Source: an uncultured Solimonas sp. (lineage in GTDB: Bacteria; Pseudomonadota; Gammaproteobacteria; Nevskiales; Nevskiaceae). Taken from it: a DNA stretch of 14,775 nt. The notes beneath the pieces were generated by a model that saw nothing but the letters and a program-made list of their open reading frames with translations, did not search any database and was not told the origin of the DNA. Made by a program: the position numbers and the translations under genes. Every line of letters starts with the position of its first letter. Position 1 is the first letter of the stretch. Positions 6,901 to 12,834 of this stretch are shown here, one piece after another. The stretch lies in NCBI GenBank assembly GCA_946478985.1, contig CAMLDZ010000068.1, positions 1 through 14,775 of the forward strand, read 5' to 3'.

Positions 6901-8508
6901 GCGCCGGCCGCGCAGGCGGCGGTTGACGGCGTCGTAATGCAGCAGCGCGCCGCGCCGGCCGCGCCGCGTCGAGTAACCGTCGGCGAGCATCTGCACCAGC
7001 GTCTCGAAACGCTCCAGCGGCAGCTGAGCGTAGGGCAGCGCGCGCGTCAGGCAGCGGTGCAGGTCGTCGAGCGCCCATTCCTGGCAGGAGACTTCGGCGA
7101 CGATCTGCTGCGCCAGCACGTCGAGCGGCGCGTCCGGCAGCAGCGTGCGGTCCAGTTCGCCGCGCTCGACGCTGCCGAACAGCGCCACGCATTCGACCAG
7201 ATCATCGAGCGACTGCGGAAACAGCCGGCCCTTGGGCGTAGCCCGCACGGCGTGGCCGGCGCGACCGACGCGTTGCAGGAAGGCGTTGATCGCGCGCGGC
7301 GAGCCGAGCTGGCAGACCAGATCGATATCGCCGATGTCGATGCCCAGTTCCAGCGAACTGGTGGCGACCAGCGCCTTGAGCTGGCCGGCCTTGAGGCGCT
7401 GCTCGGCGTCGAGCCGGTGCTCCTTGGCGAGGCTGCCGTGATGCGCGGTGACGTGCTCCTCGCCGATGCGCTCGGCCAGATGCCGGGCCACGCGCTCGGC
7501 CTGGCGGCGCTGGTTGACGAAGATCAGCGTGGTGCGGTGCTCGCCGACCAGCTGCGCGAGGCGGTCGTAGATCTCGGCCCAGACTTCGTTCGACATCACC
7601 GCCGACAGCGGCGAGCGCGGCACTTCCAGCGCCAGATCGCGGGCGCGCCTGTGGCCGGTGTCGACGATCTCGATGGTCCTGTTCCCTCGCCCCGCGATAG
7701 CGGGGAGAGGGTCAGGGTGAGGGGCAGCAAGGTCCGATCGAGCTGTGCCGCCCCTCACCCCAGCCCTCTCCCCGCTATCGCGGGGCGAGGGAGCAATGAC
7801 GGCAGCCGTGCCCATCAAAAGCTTTGCCATCGTCTCGATCGGCTTCTGTGTCGCCGACAAACCGATGCGCAGCGGCGGTCGCTCGCACAGGGCGTCGAGC
7901 CGTTCCAGCGACAGTGCCAGGTGCGCGCCGCGCTTGCTGCCGGCGACCGCGTGCAATTCGTCGACGATGACGCTGCGCACGCTGCCCAGCATCTTCCGGC
8001 CGGCGTCCGAGGTCAGCAGGATGAACAGCGATTCCGGCGTGGTGACGAGGATGTGCGGCGGCACGCGCTTCATCCGCTCGCGCTCGAAGCTGCTGGTGTC
8101 GCCGGTGCGCACTGCGGCGCGGATGTTCAGCTCCGGCAGGCCCTGCTCGCGCAGCTTGGCGGCGATGCCGGCCAGCGGCGCTTCGAGATTGCGCTGGATG
8201 TCGTTGGACAGTGCTTTCAGCGGCGAGATGTAGAGCACCTGCGTGGCATCGGCCAAGCCCTGCTCGACGCCTTCGACGACCAGATCGTTGATCGCCGCCA
8301 GAAACGCCGCGAGCGTCTTGCCCGAGCCGGTCGGCGCGGTGATCAGGGCGTTGCCGTGCCGCGCAGTGACCTGCCAGGCCTGCTGCTGCACCGGGGTGGG
8401 CTCGCCGAACGTGGTGGTGAACCAGTCGGCCACCGCCGGATGGAACAGCCCGGCGAACGGGCCGCTGCTGGTGGTGCGGCGGCTGGAGAGGGGAAGCGAC
8501 TGCTGCAT
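3925..8508 (-). CDS. lhr: Lhr-type DEAD/DEAH-box helicase, long form, carrying two palindromic-element inserts
   Basis: 1527 residues, close to long-form Lhr of E. coli (about 1538). All superfamily 2 helicase motifs are seen: PVQQQ (about 39-43), Walker A APTGSGKT (58-65), TPES (157-160), DELH (183-186), SAT (218-220), IFVNQRRQAERV (329-340), SSLELGIDIGD (384-394) and QRVGRAGH (412-419). Long Lhr proteins are ATP-driven 3'-5' DNA/RNA helicases implicated in repair, with a winged-helix and beta-barrel core followed by a large C-terminal extension. Two Pro/Gly-rich segments, about residues 236-277 and 985-1018, are encoded by palindromic repeat elements and are not family sequence; without them the length is about 1458. 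The first lies between motifs III and IV, the second in a turn before LWVAAERL. Neither breaks the frame. The ATG at 8508 precedes the Q-motif region with only a weak ribosome site. It is the first gene of a unit with the 2H phosphoesterase. Confidence 0.95.
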   Translation of the reverse strand: MQQSLPLSSRRTTSSGPFAGLFHPAVADWFTTTFGEPTPVQQQAWQVTARHGNALITAPTGSGKTLAAFLAAINDLVVEGVEQGLADATQVLYISPLKALSNDIQRNLEAPLAGIAAKLREQGLPELNIRAAVRTGDTSSFERERMKRVPPHILVTTPESLFILLTSDAGRKMLGSVRSVIVDELHAVAGSKRGAHLALSLERLDALCERPPLRIGLSATQKPIETMAKLLMGTAAVIAPSPRDSGERAGVRGGTARSDLAAPHPDPLPAIAGRGNRTIEIVDTGHRRARDLALEVPRSPLSAVMSNEVWAEIYDRLAQLVGEHRTTLIFVNQRRQAERVARHLAERIGEEHVTAHHGSLAKEHRLDAEQRLKAGQLKALVATSSLELGIDIGDIDLVCQLGSPRAINAFLQRVGRAGHAVRATPKGRLFPQSLDDLVECVALFGSVERGELDRTLLPDAPLDVLAQQIVAEVSCQEWALDDLHRCLTRALPYAQLPLERFETLVQMLADGYSTRRGRRGALLHYDAVNRRLRGRRGAKLTTVTNAGVIPDQFDYEVELAPEGLRIGTLNEDFAFESLPGDIVQLGNTSYRILKVETGRVIVEDARGQPPNMPFWFGEAPGRSDELSIAVSRLRARADEVLADGISAATEWLKAEYGIDGVAAATLANYLGAARTALGLLPTREKIVFERFFDEVGDTHLVIHAPLGSRIMRAWGLSLRKRFCRQFNFELQAAALEDSLVLSLGPTHSFPLEDVGHFLHSNSAHEVLVQAVLQAPMFPTRWRWAASVALAVARNRNGKRVPPQFQRSDAEDLLTHAFPDAVACQDNLPGDREVPDHPLVHQALHDCLHELMDVDGFLALLKRIESGAVEIICRDLTAPSPLSESILNARPYAFLDDGAAEERRTLAVKTRGAAGGIYDAQSASDLGRLDPDAIARVDDELRPDPASEDELHDALLVHGFLSEAEARDWQPMLRALQQARRVARVIPLPPAGEGPRGRTVDPAPPPLTPTLSPASGGEGEILWVAAERLRELRAVLPDAHIEGETPLLGKETEREIALRELIRSRLEGLGPIEADALAAPLGIAAAEVDVALLALEQQGYVMRGAFTPDARETGVVEWCERRRLARIHRYTRDQKRAQIQPVPPAALVRFLFAWQGLAGGEQREGPVALEAVLAQLEGFPVAAAAWESEILPARLRWYEPHWLDQLCASGRIIWQRPPSGDARKSAPVRATPIVLLSREHLAPWAAFWNPSSADDAELSSAARAVLDALRQHGASFFADLVHDTGLLRSQLETALGELVSHGLVTADGFAGLRALVAPAEIKARRLKRGGLRAAFESLDGAGRWSRVAARRRGNDSDNSGGDLDYIVRALLKRYGVLFRKLIEREPQLPPWREIFYLLRRLEARGEIRGGRFVSGFAGEQFALPEAAAMLRKFRDDSDAALVVVCGSDPLNLTGQIVPGERVPAQPGNRILFRGGVPVARSIGGELKYLQPADAATQYEWRNRLVRRGGGTPPPDEPDVTPGDAAQHA
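5456..5554. repeat. In-frame compound palindromic (REP/BIME-like) element, copy B
   Basis: 99 bp inside the helicase gene. The left unit is a perfect hairpin with 13-bp arms (CCCTCTCCCCCGC at 5456-5468, its complement at 5471-5483) and a 2-nt TT spacer. The right unit is a perfect hairpin with 11-bp arms at 5531-5541 and 5544-5554. A GGGGTGAGGGG tail follows the left unit, and a degraded counterpart (CCTCCCCCTCGGT) precedes the right one, so the units face each other. The length is exactly 33 codons. On the coding strand the halves read LPPAGEGPRG and LTPTLSPASGGEGE. Confidence 0.85.
7684..7791. repeat. In-frame compound palindromic (REP/BIME-like) element, copy A
   Basis: 108 bp inside the helicase gene. 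Two 42-bp arms (7684-7725 and 7750-7791) are inverted copies of each other, differing at three adjacent positions, around a 24-bp spacer. Each arm contains its own hairpin (CCCTCGCCCCGC...GCGGGGAGAGGG) and a GGGTGAGGGG tail pointing inward. The length is exactly 36 codons (residues 240-275). In the coding frame the tail reads GTG AGG, which avoids the TGA it contains. No target-site duplication is evident at the edges. Confidence 0.9.
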
Positions 8509-8714
8509 GAGCCTAGCTTATGCCTGACGGCATGGGGCGGCGACGGTGTTTTCTCTCAAGTGGTGACGCTGGCTGCGAATCCAAGCGGCGCCGCCCGTGT
8601 CCGCACAGCGCGCGTTCAGCGCCTCGCGGCAAAACAAGGTGACATCGCGCGGCCGGCGTTTGCTATGGTCGCCAAAGTTTCACCAAAACGTCATCCAAGG
8701 AACACATCACTGCA
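8509..8714. promoter_or_regulatory. Divergent intergenic region between helicase and hydrolase genes
   Basis: This 206-bp gap separates divergently transcribed genes and must hold both promoters. On the plus strand a GTGACA at 8639-8644 and TATGGT at 8664-8669 form a poor pair with 19-bp spacing, which is a tentative promoter for the hydrolase. AAGGA at 8697-8701 could be its ribosome site, 13 nt from the ATG. On the minus strand I see only an AT-richer patch near the helicase start and no good -35/-10 pair. No gene, repeat or RNA element was recognised here. Confidence 0.4.
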
Positions 8715-9620
8715 ATGAACCTGTGCTGGTCCGCCGGCAGCGCCTGCGTCAATGGCCTGCAAATCGCCTGGGAAGAAGCCGGTCCTGCGAGCGGCGAGCC
8801 GCTGTTGCTGGTGATGGGCCTGGGCGGCCAGCTGATCCACTGGCCGGACGCGCTGTGCGCCGATCTGGTGGCGCGCGGGTTCCGCGTGATCCGTTTCGAC
8901 AACCGTGATGCCGGCCTGTCCGGCGACGGCTGCCGCGGCATTCCGGCCAATATCCCGTCGGCCTGGCTGCGCAGCCGCTTCGGCTTGCAGACGCCGGCCA
9001 ACTACACACTGCACGATGCCGCCGACGACGCGGTGGGTCTGCTCGACACCCTGGGCATCGCCAGGGCGCACTGGGTCGGCGTGTCGATGGGCGGCATGAT
9101 CTCGCAGATCGCCGCCGGCCGGCACGGCCGTCGCGTGCGCTCGCTGACCTCGATCATGTCGAGCACCAATCACCCCAAGCTGCCGCCGGCGCGCTTCGAC
9201 GTGCTGTGGCGGATGTCCGGCATCGGCCCGCGGCCGAAGACGCGCGAACAGGTGATCCGCCGCTCGACGGCGATGCTGCGTCGCGTCGGCAGCCCTGCCT
9301 ATCCGACGCCGACCGGCTACCGCGCCGAGCTGGCTGGCCGCGCCTACGACCGCGCCTTCCGGCCGGCCGGCACGGTGCGGCAGACGCAGGCGATCCTCGC
9401 CACCGGCAGTTTCGAATCGCTGCTGCCGCAGATCACCGCGCCGACGCAGATCGTCCACGGCCTTGCCGATCCGCTGCTGCGACCCGCCTGCGGCCGGCGC
9501 AGCGCCACGCTGATCCGCGGCGCCAGGCTGGAGCTGATCGACGGCATGGGCCACGACCTGGCGCTGCCGCTGATGCCGCGCTGGGCCGAGTTGATCGCTG
9601 CCAACGCGGCGCGCGCCTGA
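8715..9620 (+). CDS. Alpha/beta-fold hydrolase
   Basis: 301 residues. The catalytic triad is readable: nucleophile elbow GVSMGG with Ser124, acid Asp252 in GLADPLLRP, and His280 in GMGHDL. The oxyanion-hole loop is MGLGGQ (34-39). FDNRDAGLSG (61-70) is typical of the branch that includes RdmC-like esterases. A helical cap lies between about residues 150 and 225. The substrate is unknown; esterase or lipase-like activity is likely and cytoplasmic, as there is no signal peptide. An AAGGA lies 13 nt upstream of the ATG, a long but usable spacing. The gene is transcribed divergently from the helicase and is followed by a repeat element before the 5'-nucleotidase, so it may be a single-gene unit. 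Confidence 0.92.
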   Translation: MNLCWSAGSACVNGLQIAWEEAGPASGEPLLLVMGLGGQLIHWPDALCADLVARGFRVIRFDNRDAGLSGDGCRGIPANIPSAWLRSRFGLQTPANYTLHDAADDAVGLLDTLGIARAHWVGVSMGGMISQIAAGRHGRRVRSLTSIMSSTNHPKLPPARFDVLWRMSGIGPRPKTREQVIRRSTAMLRRVGSPAYPTPTGYRAELAGRAYDRAFRPAGTVRQTQAILATGSFESLLPQITAPTQIVHGLADPLLRPACGRRSATLIRGARLELIDGMGHDLALPLMPRWAELIAANAARA

Positions 9621-9629
9621 GGCAAGCGG

Positions 9630-9728
9630 GCCCTCACCCCCAGCGCCTCTTCCGCAAGCGGGAGAGGGGAGTTTTGCTTTACCTTCTCGCGCTTGCGGAA
9701 GAAGCTGCGCGCAGGGCGGATGAGGGGC
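9630..9728. repeat. Diverged compound palindromic element, copy C, with reversed unit polarity
   Basis: This lies in the 172-bp gap between the hydrolase and 5'-nucleotidase genes. The left unit runs CCCTCACCC then a hairpin CCTCTTCCGC-AA-GCGGGAGAGG (9646-9667, one G:T-type mismatch). The right unit is an imperfect hairpin (9683-9704) followed by GGATGAGGGGC. The tails therefore face outward, the opposite of copies A and B. The sequence is clearly related but more decayed than the copies in the helicase gene. Confidence 0.75.
9646..9680 (+). terminator. Possible rho-independent terminator formed by the repeat
   Basis: The 10-bp stem of the left repeat unit (9646-9667) is followed by a T-rich run, GTTTTGCTTT (9671-9680). 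It lies 25 bp after the hydrolase stop codon and could end that transcript. The T-run is interrupted and starts a few bases after the stem, so efficiency is doubtful. Confidence 0.4.
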
Positions 9729-9792
9729 AGGCTCGGAATCTGAGCCGCGCCGCGCGCACAATGCGTGCATCCGCATTCCCGAGTCCGCTGCC

Positions 9793-10704
9793 ATGGGCGT
9801 CACCCTCGACAACAAGCTGGTCGTCGCGCTGTCCTCGCGCGCGCTGTTCGATTTCGAAGCCGAGAATCAGGTCTTCGACCGCGAAGGCGACAAGGCCTAC
9901 GAGGCGATGCAGCTGCAGAAGATCGAGCAGCCGGCCAAGCCCGGCGTCGCCTTTCCGCTGGTCAAGAAGCTGCTGGCGTTCAACGAAGACGGCCAGCACC
10001 GCGTCGAGGTGGTGATCCTGTCGCGCAACGATCCGGCCTCGGGACTGCGCGTGTTCAATTCAGCCAAGGCCGAGGGCCTGGCGCTGGAGCGCGGCGTCTT
10101 CACCAAGGGCGCGCCGCCATTCCGCTATCTCAAGCCGCTCGGTGCGCAGCTGTTCCTGTCCGCCAATGCCGACGACGTGCACGGCGCGCTGGCCGCCGGC
10201 TTCCCGGCGGCGCGCGTGTTCTCGCAATCGCTGATCGACGCGGTGCGCCACCCCAGCGAGCTGCGCATCGCCTTCGACGGTGACGCGGTGCTGTTCTCCG
10301 ACGAGGCCGAGCAGGTGTTCCAGAGCGCCGGCCTGGATGCCTTCCAGCTGCACGAGCGCACACACGCGGCGCGACCGCTGCCGGCCGGCCCGTTCAAGCC
10401 CCTGCTGGATGCGCTGCACCGCCTGCAGCGGGCGGCGGGCGAGAAAGTCAGGATCAAACTGCGCACCGCGCTGGTCACCGCGCGCAGCGCGCCGGCGCAC
10501 GAGCGTGCGATCCGCACGCTGATGGACTGGGGCATCGAGGTGGACGAGGCGATGTTTCTCGGCGGCCTCGCCAAGGGGCCGTTCCTGCGCGAGTTCGAGC
10601 CGGACTTCTTCTTCGACGACCAGCTCACCCACTGCGAATCCGCCGTGCTCGCCGGCCCCACCGGCCACGTTGCGGCCGGCGTCGTCAATCTGCGTCGCGC
10701 TTAA
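9793..10704 (+). CDS. Cytosolic 5'-nucleotidase, cN-I family
   Basis: 303 residues, matching the bacterial 5'-nucleotidase family related to eukaryotic cN-IA/B. It begins with LVVALSSRALFDFE (9-22). The phosphatase motif FDGDAVLFSDEAE (161-173) carries the DxD pair expected of HAD-like phosphotransferases. TARSAPAHERAIRTL (229-243) matches motif II. GGLAKGPFLREFEPDFFFDD (257-276) supplies the motif III Lys and motif IV acidic pair. The expected reaction is Mg-dependent dephosphorylation of nucleoside monophosphates such as AMP in nucleotide turnover. There is no signal peptide. The ATG has no strong ribosome site, but the family N-terminus begins just after it. The TAA stop lies inside a perfect palindrome shared with the convergent small gene. 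Confidence 0.93.
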   Translation: MGVTLDNKLVVALSSRALFDFEAENQVFDREGDKAYEAMQLQKIEQPAKPGVAFPLVKKLLAFNEDGQHRVEVVILSRNDPASGLRVFNSAKAEGLALERGVFTKGAPPFRYLKPLGAQLFLSANADDVHGALAAGFPAARVFSQSLIDAVRHPSELRIAFDGDAVLFSDEAEQVFQSAGLDAFQLHERTHAARPLPAGPFKPLLDALHRLQRAAGEKVRIKLRTALVTARSAPAHERAIRTLMDWGIEVDEAMFLGGLAKGPFLREFEPDFFFDDQLTHCESAVLAGPTGHVAAGVVNLRRA

Positions 10705-10726
10705 GGCCTGTTAACAGGCCTTAAGC
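10699..10726. terminator. Perfect 28-bp palindrome, likely bidirectional terminator
   Basis: The sequence is its own reverse complement over 28 bp, centred on GTTAAC, giving a hairpin with AAGGCCTG/CAGGCCTT arms and a TTAA loop. The outer TTAA/TTAA steps supply short A and T runs on either strand. It holds the TAA stop of the 5'-nucleotidase (10702-10704) on one arm and the TAA stop of the convergent small gene (10721-10723) on the other. The lack of a long U-tract is the main weakness. Confidence 0.7.
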
Positions 10727-10846
10727 TTTCAGCCGCTCGACGGCCTGCGTGCGCTGCAGCGCGAGGAACTCGCGGCCGCCGAGCAGCACCATGCTGCCGA
10801 CGATGACCGGACGGGAGTGCAGCAGCTTGCGGACGATGCGGGCCAT
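10721..10846 (-). CDS. Small basic/hydrophobic protein, 41 residues, unknown function
   Basis: A short open frame with ATG at 10846-10844 and TAA at 10723-10721. An AGGA ribosome site (complement of 10855-10858) sits 8 nt before the ATG. Of the 40 codons after the start, 37 end in G or C, as in the flanking genes, which argues for real coding. The protein has a basic N-terminus (ARIVRKLLHSR), a short hydrophobic segment VIVGSMVLLGG (residues 14-24) and an amphipathic C-terminal helix (REFLALQRTQAVERLK). It may sit in or on the inner membrane. It is transcribed away from the metallopeptidase operon and towards the 5'-nucleotidase, ending in the shared palindrome. I do not recognise a family, and the function is unknown. 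Confidence 0.6.
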   Translation of the reverse strand: MARIVRKLLHSRPVIVGSMVLLGGREFLALQRTQAVERLKA

Positions 10847-10962
10847 GGCGGTTTTCCTGGTGTGGTCGCCGATTGCGGGCGAACGCAAAACCTAGCAAGC
10901 CCATGTGACGCGACGATGGCGCGACGGTGACAGCGCTGCCGGCGGTGCCTGATGTCAAGGCG

Positions 10963-12066
10963 ATGACATATCGGCGCGGCAGACTGCGCGGCCATCTTCG
11001 CCGCATCATCACTGCCTGGGCCTGCAATCGCGTGACACCACCGCTCGCCGCACCGCTGCCGGAACTGCTGGAACTCGAAAGCCTGATCGAGGAGGGGCGC
11101 AGCTACTGGGACGTGCGCTCGCTGGGCCAGGTCGAAGTGCGCGGGCGCGCGTTCCCGCTGCACGCCCTGTGCATCGGCAATCCGGACCCGGCGGTGCCGG
11201 CGGTGGGATTCTTCGGCGGCGTGCATGGCCTGGAGCGGATCGGCGCCGAGGTGGTGCTGGCCTATATCCGCAGCCTGGTCATGCGTCTGCCGTGGGACAC
11301 GATGCTGCATCGCCAGCTGGAGAGCGTGCGCCTGGTGTTCATGCCGCTGGTCAATCCGGGCGGCGTCTGGTTGTCCACGCGCGCCAATCCCAATGGCGTC
11401 GACCTGATGCGCAATGCGCCGGTCGATGCCATCGAGCCGGCGCCGTTCATGGTCGCCGGCCAGCGCTTCAGCCGCGGCCTGCCGTGGTATCGCGGCGAGG
11501 CCGGCGCGCCGATGGAGATCGAGAGCGCGGCGCTATGCCGTTTCGTCGAGCAGGAACTGCTGGGCCGCCGCTTCAGTCTCGCCGTCGACTGTCACTCCGG
11601 CTTCGGTACGCACGACCGCATCTGGTTCCCGTACGCGCATACGGTCAAGCCGATCGTGCATCTGCCGGAGGTGCACGCGCTGCAGGCGATCTTCGCGCAG
11701 ACCTACGCGCATCATCGCTACGTCTTCGAGCCGCAGAGCCTGCAGTACCTTACGCATGGCGATCTCTGGGATCATCTGTACCTGCGCTCGCTCGAACATG
11801 AGGACCGCGTGTTCCTGCCGCTGACCCTGGAGATGGGTTCCTGGCTGTGGATCAAGAAGAATCCGCGGCAGCTGTTCATGCGCCACGGCATCTTCAATCC
11901 GCTGATCAAACACCGTCAGCAGCGCGTGATGCGCCGACACCTGTCCTTGCTGGACTTCTTCACGCGCGCCGCCAGCAGCAACGAGCGCTGGCTGCCGACC
12001 GGCGTGGTGCGCGAGCAGCATCATGCGCAGGCGATCGCGCGCTGGTATCCGCAGGCGCTGTCGTGA
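10963..12066 (+). CDS. M14-type zinc carboxypeptidase / deacylase-like protein
   Basis: 367 residues from the ATG at 10963. Zinc ligands fit the M14 pattern HxxE...H: GGVHGLERIGAE (His88, Glu91) and DCHSGFG (His211). NPNGVDLMRN (142-151) corresponds to the substrate-binding Asn-Arg motif of carboxypeptidases, and LTLEMGSW (Glu290) to the catalytic glutamate. The family includes carboxypeptidases and the related succinylglutamate desuccinylase/aspartoacylase group, so the bond cleaved may be a peptide or an N-acyl amide. There is no clear signal peptide, so it is probably cytoplasmic. A GTG at 10927 is an alternative start; the ATG has AAGG only 2 nt upstream, so neither is decisive. It is first in a four-gene operon, and its TGA overlaps the GTG of the next gene. 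Confidence 0.85.
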   Translation: MTYRRGRLRGHLRRIITAWACNRVTPPLAAPLPELLELESLIEEGRSYWDVRSLGQVEVRGRAFPLHALCIGNPDPAVPAVGFFGGVHGLERIGAEVVLAYIRSLVMRLPWDTMLHRQLESVRLVFMPLVNPGGVWLSTRANPNGVDLMRNAPVDAIEPAPFMVAGQRFSRGLPWYRGEAGAPMEIESAALCRFVEQELLGRRFSLAVDCHSGFGTHDRIWFPYAHTVKPIVHLPEVHALQAIFAQTYAHHRYVFEPQSLQYLTHGDLWDHLYLRSLEHEDRVFLPLTLEMGSWLWIKKNPRQLFMRHGIFNPLIKHRQQRVMRRHLSLLDFFTRAASSNERWLPTGVVREQHHAQAIARWYPQALS

Positions 12067-12821
12067 GCGCGGCGCCGACCTGGGTGCTGCTGCGCGGCTT
12101 GACCCGGGACAGCCGGCATTGGGGCGCCTTTGCGGAGGTACTGCGCGCAGCGCTCGGCGGCGCGCCGCTGCTGATGCTCGACCTGCCGGGCAATGGCCTG
12201 CGCAATGCCGAGCGCAGCCCGGCCCGCGTCGAGGCGATGGCGGACGATGTCCGCGCGCAACTGCAGCATCGCGGCATCGCGCCGCCGTACCGGCTGCTGG
12301 CGATGTCGCTCGGCGCGATGGTGGCGACGGCCTGGCTGATGCGCCGGCCGCAGGACATCGACGCTGCGGTGCTGATCAACACCAGCATGCGGCCGTTCAG
12401 TCGCTTCCATCAGCGGCTGCGCCCGCAGGTCTACGCGCCGCTGCTGAAGCTGGCGCTGCGCTATGACGACGCACGCGCCGCCGAGCAGCTGATCCTGCGC
12501 TGGACCAGCCGCCAGCGCCTGCGCACGGCGATCGTGCTGGACGACTGGACGCGCTGGCGCCGCACGCATCCGGTGTCGCGCGGCAACGCGCTGCGCCAGC
12601 TCGCCGCCGCCGCGCGCTTTCGTGCGCCGCTGTTGCCGCCGCCAGCGCGTGTCCTGCTGCTGGCGAGCACGCAGGACGAACTGGTCGACGTGCAGTGCTC
12701 GCGGCGGCTGGCTGCCGCCTGGCAACTGCCGCTGATCGAGCATGCGCAGGCCGGCCACGATCTGCCGCTCGACGATCCGCAGTGGCTCGCCGCGCGCGTG
12801 CGCGAGTGGATCGCCGACTGA
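12063..12821 (+). CDS. Alpha/beta-fold hydrolase (second)
   Basis: 252 residues from GTG at 12063, which overlaps the upstream stop as GTGA. The frame is open upstream, but that part is a shadow of the metallopeptidase. The fold is shown by WVLLRGLTRDSRHWG (oxyanion loop, 7-21), LMLDLPGNG (37-45), the nucleophile elbow AMSLGA (Ser82, with Ala in place of the usual first Gly), acid Asp205 in STQDELV and His232 in GHDLP. The substrate is unknown; the serine hydrolase fold includes esterases, thioesterases and lipases. No signal peptide is seen. Translational coupling to the metallopeptidase implies the two products are made together. Confidence 0.88.
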   Translation: MSAAPTWVLLRGLTRDSRHWGAFAEVLRAALGGAPLLMLDLPGNGLRNAERSPARVEAMADDVRAQLQHRGIAPPYRLLAMSLGAMVATAWLMRRPQDIDAAVLINTSMRPFSRFHQRLRPQVYAPLLKLALRYDDARAAEQLILRWTSRQRLRTAIVLDDWTRWRRTHPVSRGNALRQLAAAARFRAPLLPPPARVLLLASTQDELVDVQCSRRLAAAWQLPLIEHAQAGHDLPLDDPQWLAARVREWIAD

Positions 12822-12834
12822 GTATCCTGCGCGG

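Noticed and set aside
5456..7791. The two Pro/Gly-rich segments as signs of frameshift or pseudogenisation of the helicase
   Set aside because: Family motifs continue in the same frame on both sides of each segment, and both elements are exact multiples of three, so the gene is read as intact.
4609..8718. A 1369-codon open frame on the plus strand opposite the helicase gene
   Set aside because: It is antisense to a gene with every helicase motif, shows low-complexity Arg/Gln/Ala-rich sequence with no recognisable domain, and is the usual by-product of GC-biased codon use.
5456..9728. The repeats as a CRISPR array or an insertion sequence
   Set aside because: The copies are kilobases apart, palindromic, without regular spacers, transposase or target duplications; no cas genes are present.
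8691..9815. A 374-codon minus-strand frame opposite the alpha/beta hydrolase
   Set aside because: It is antisense to a hydrolase with an intact catalytic triad and crosses the degenerate repeat; its composition is non-protein-like.
11847..12062. An N-terminal extension of the second hydrolase
   Set aside because: The extension overlaps the metallopeptidase coding sequence and is not hydrolase-like; the GTG overlapping the upstream stop is the natural start.
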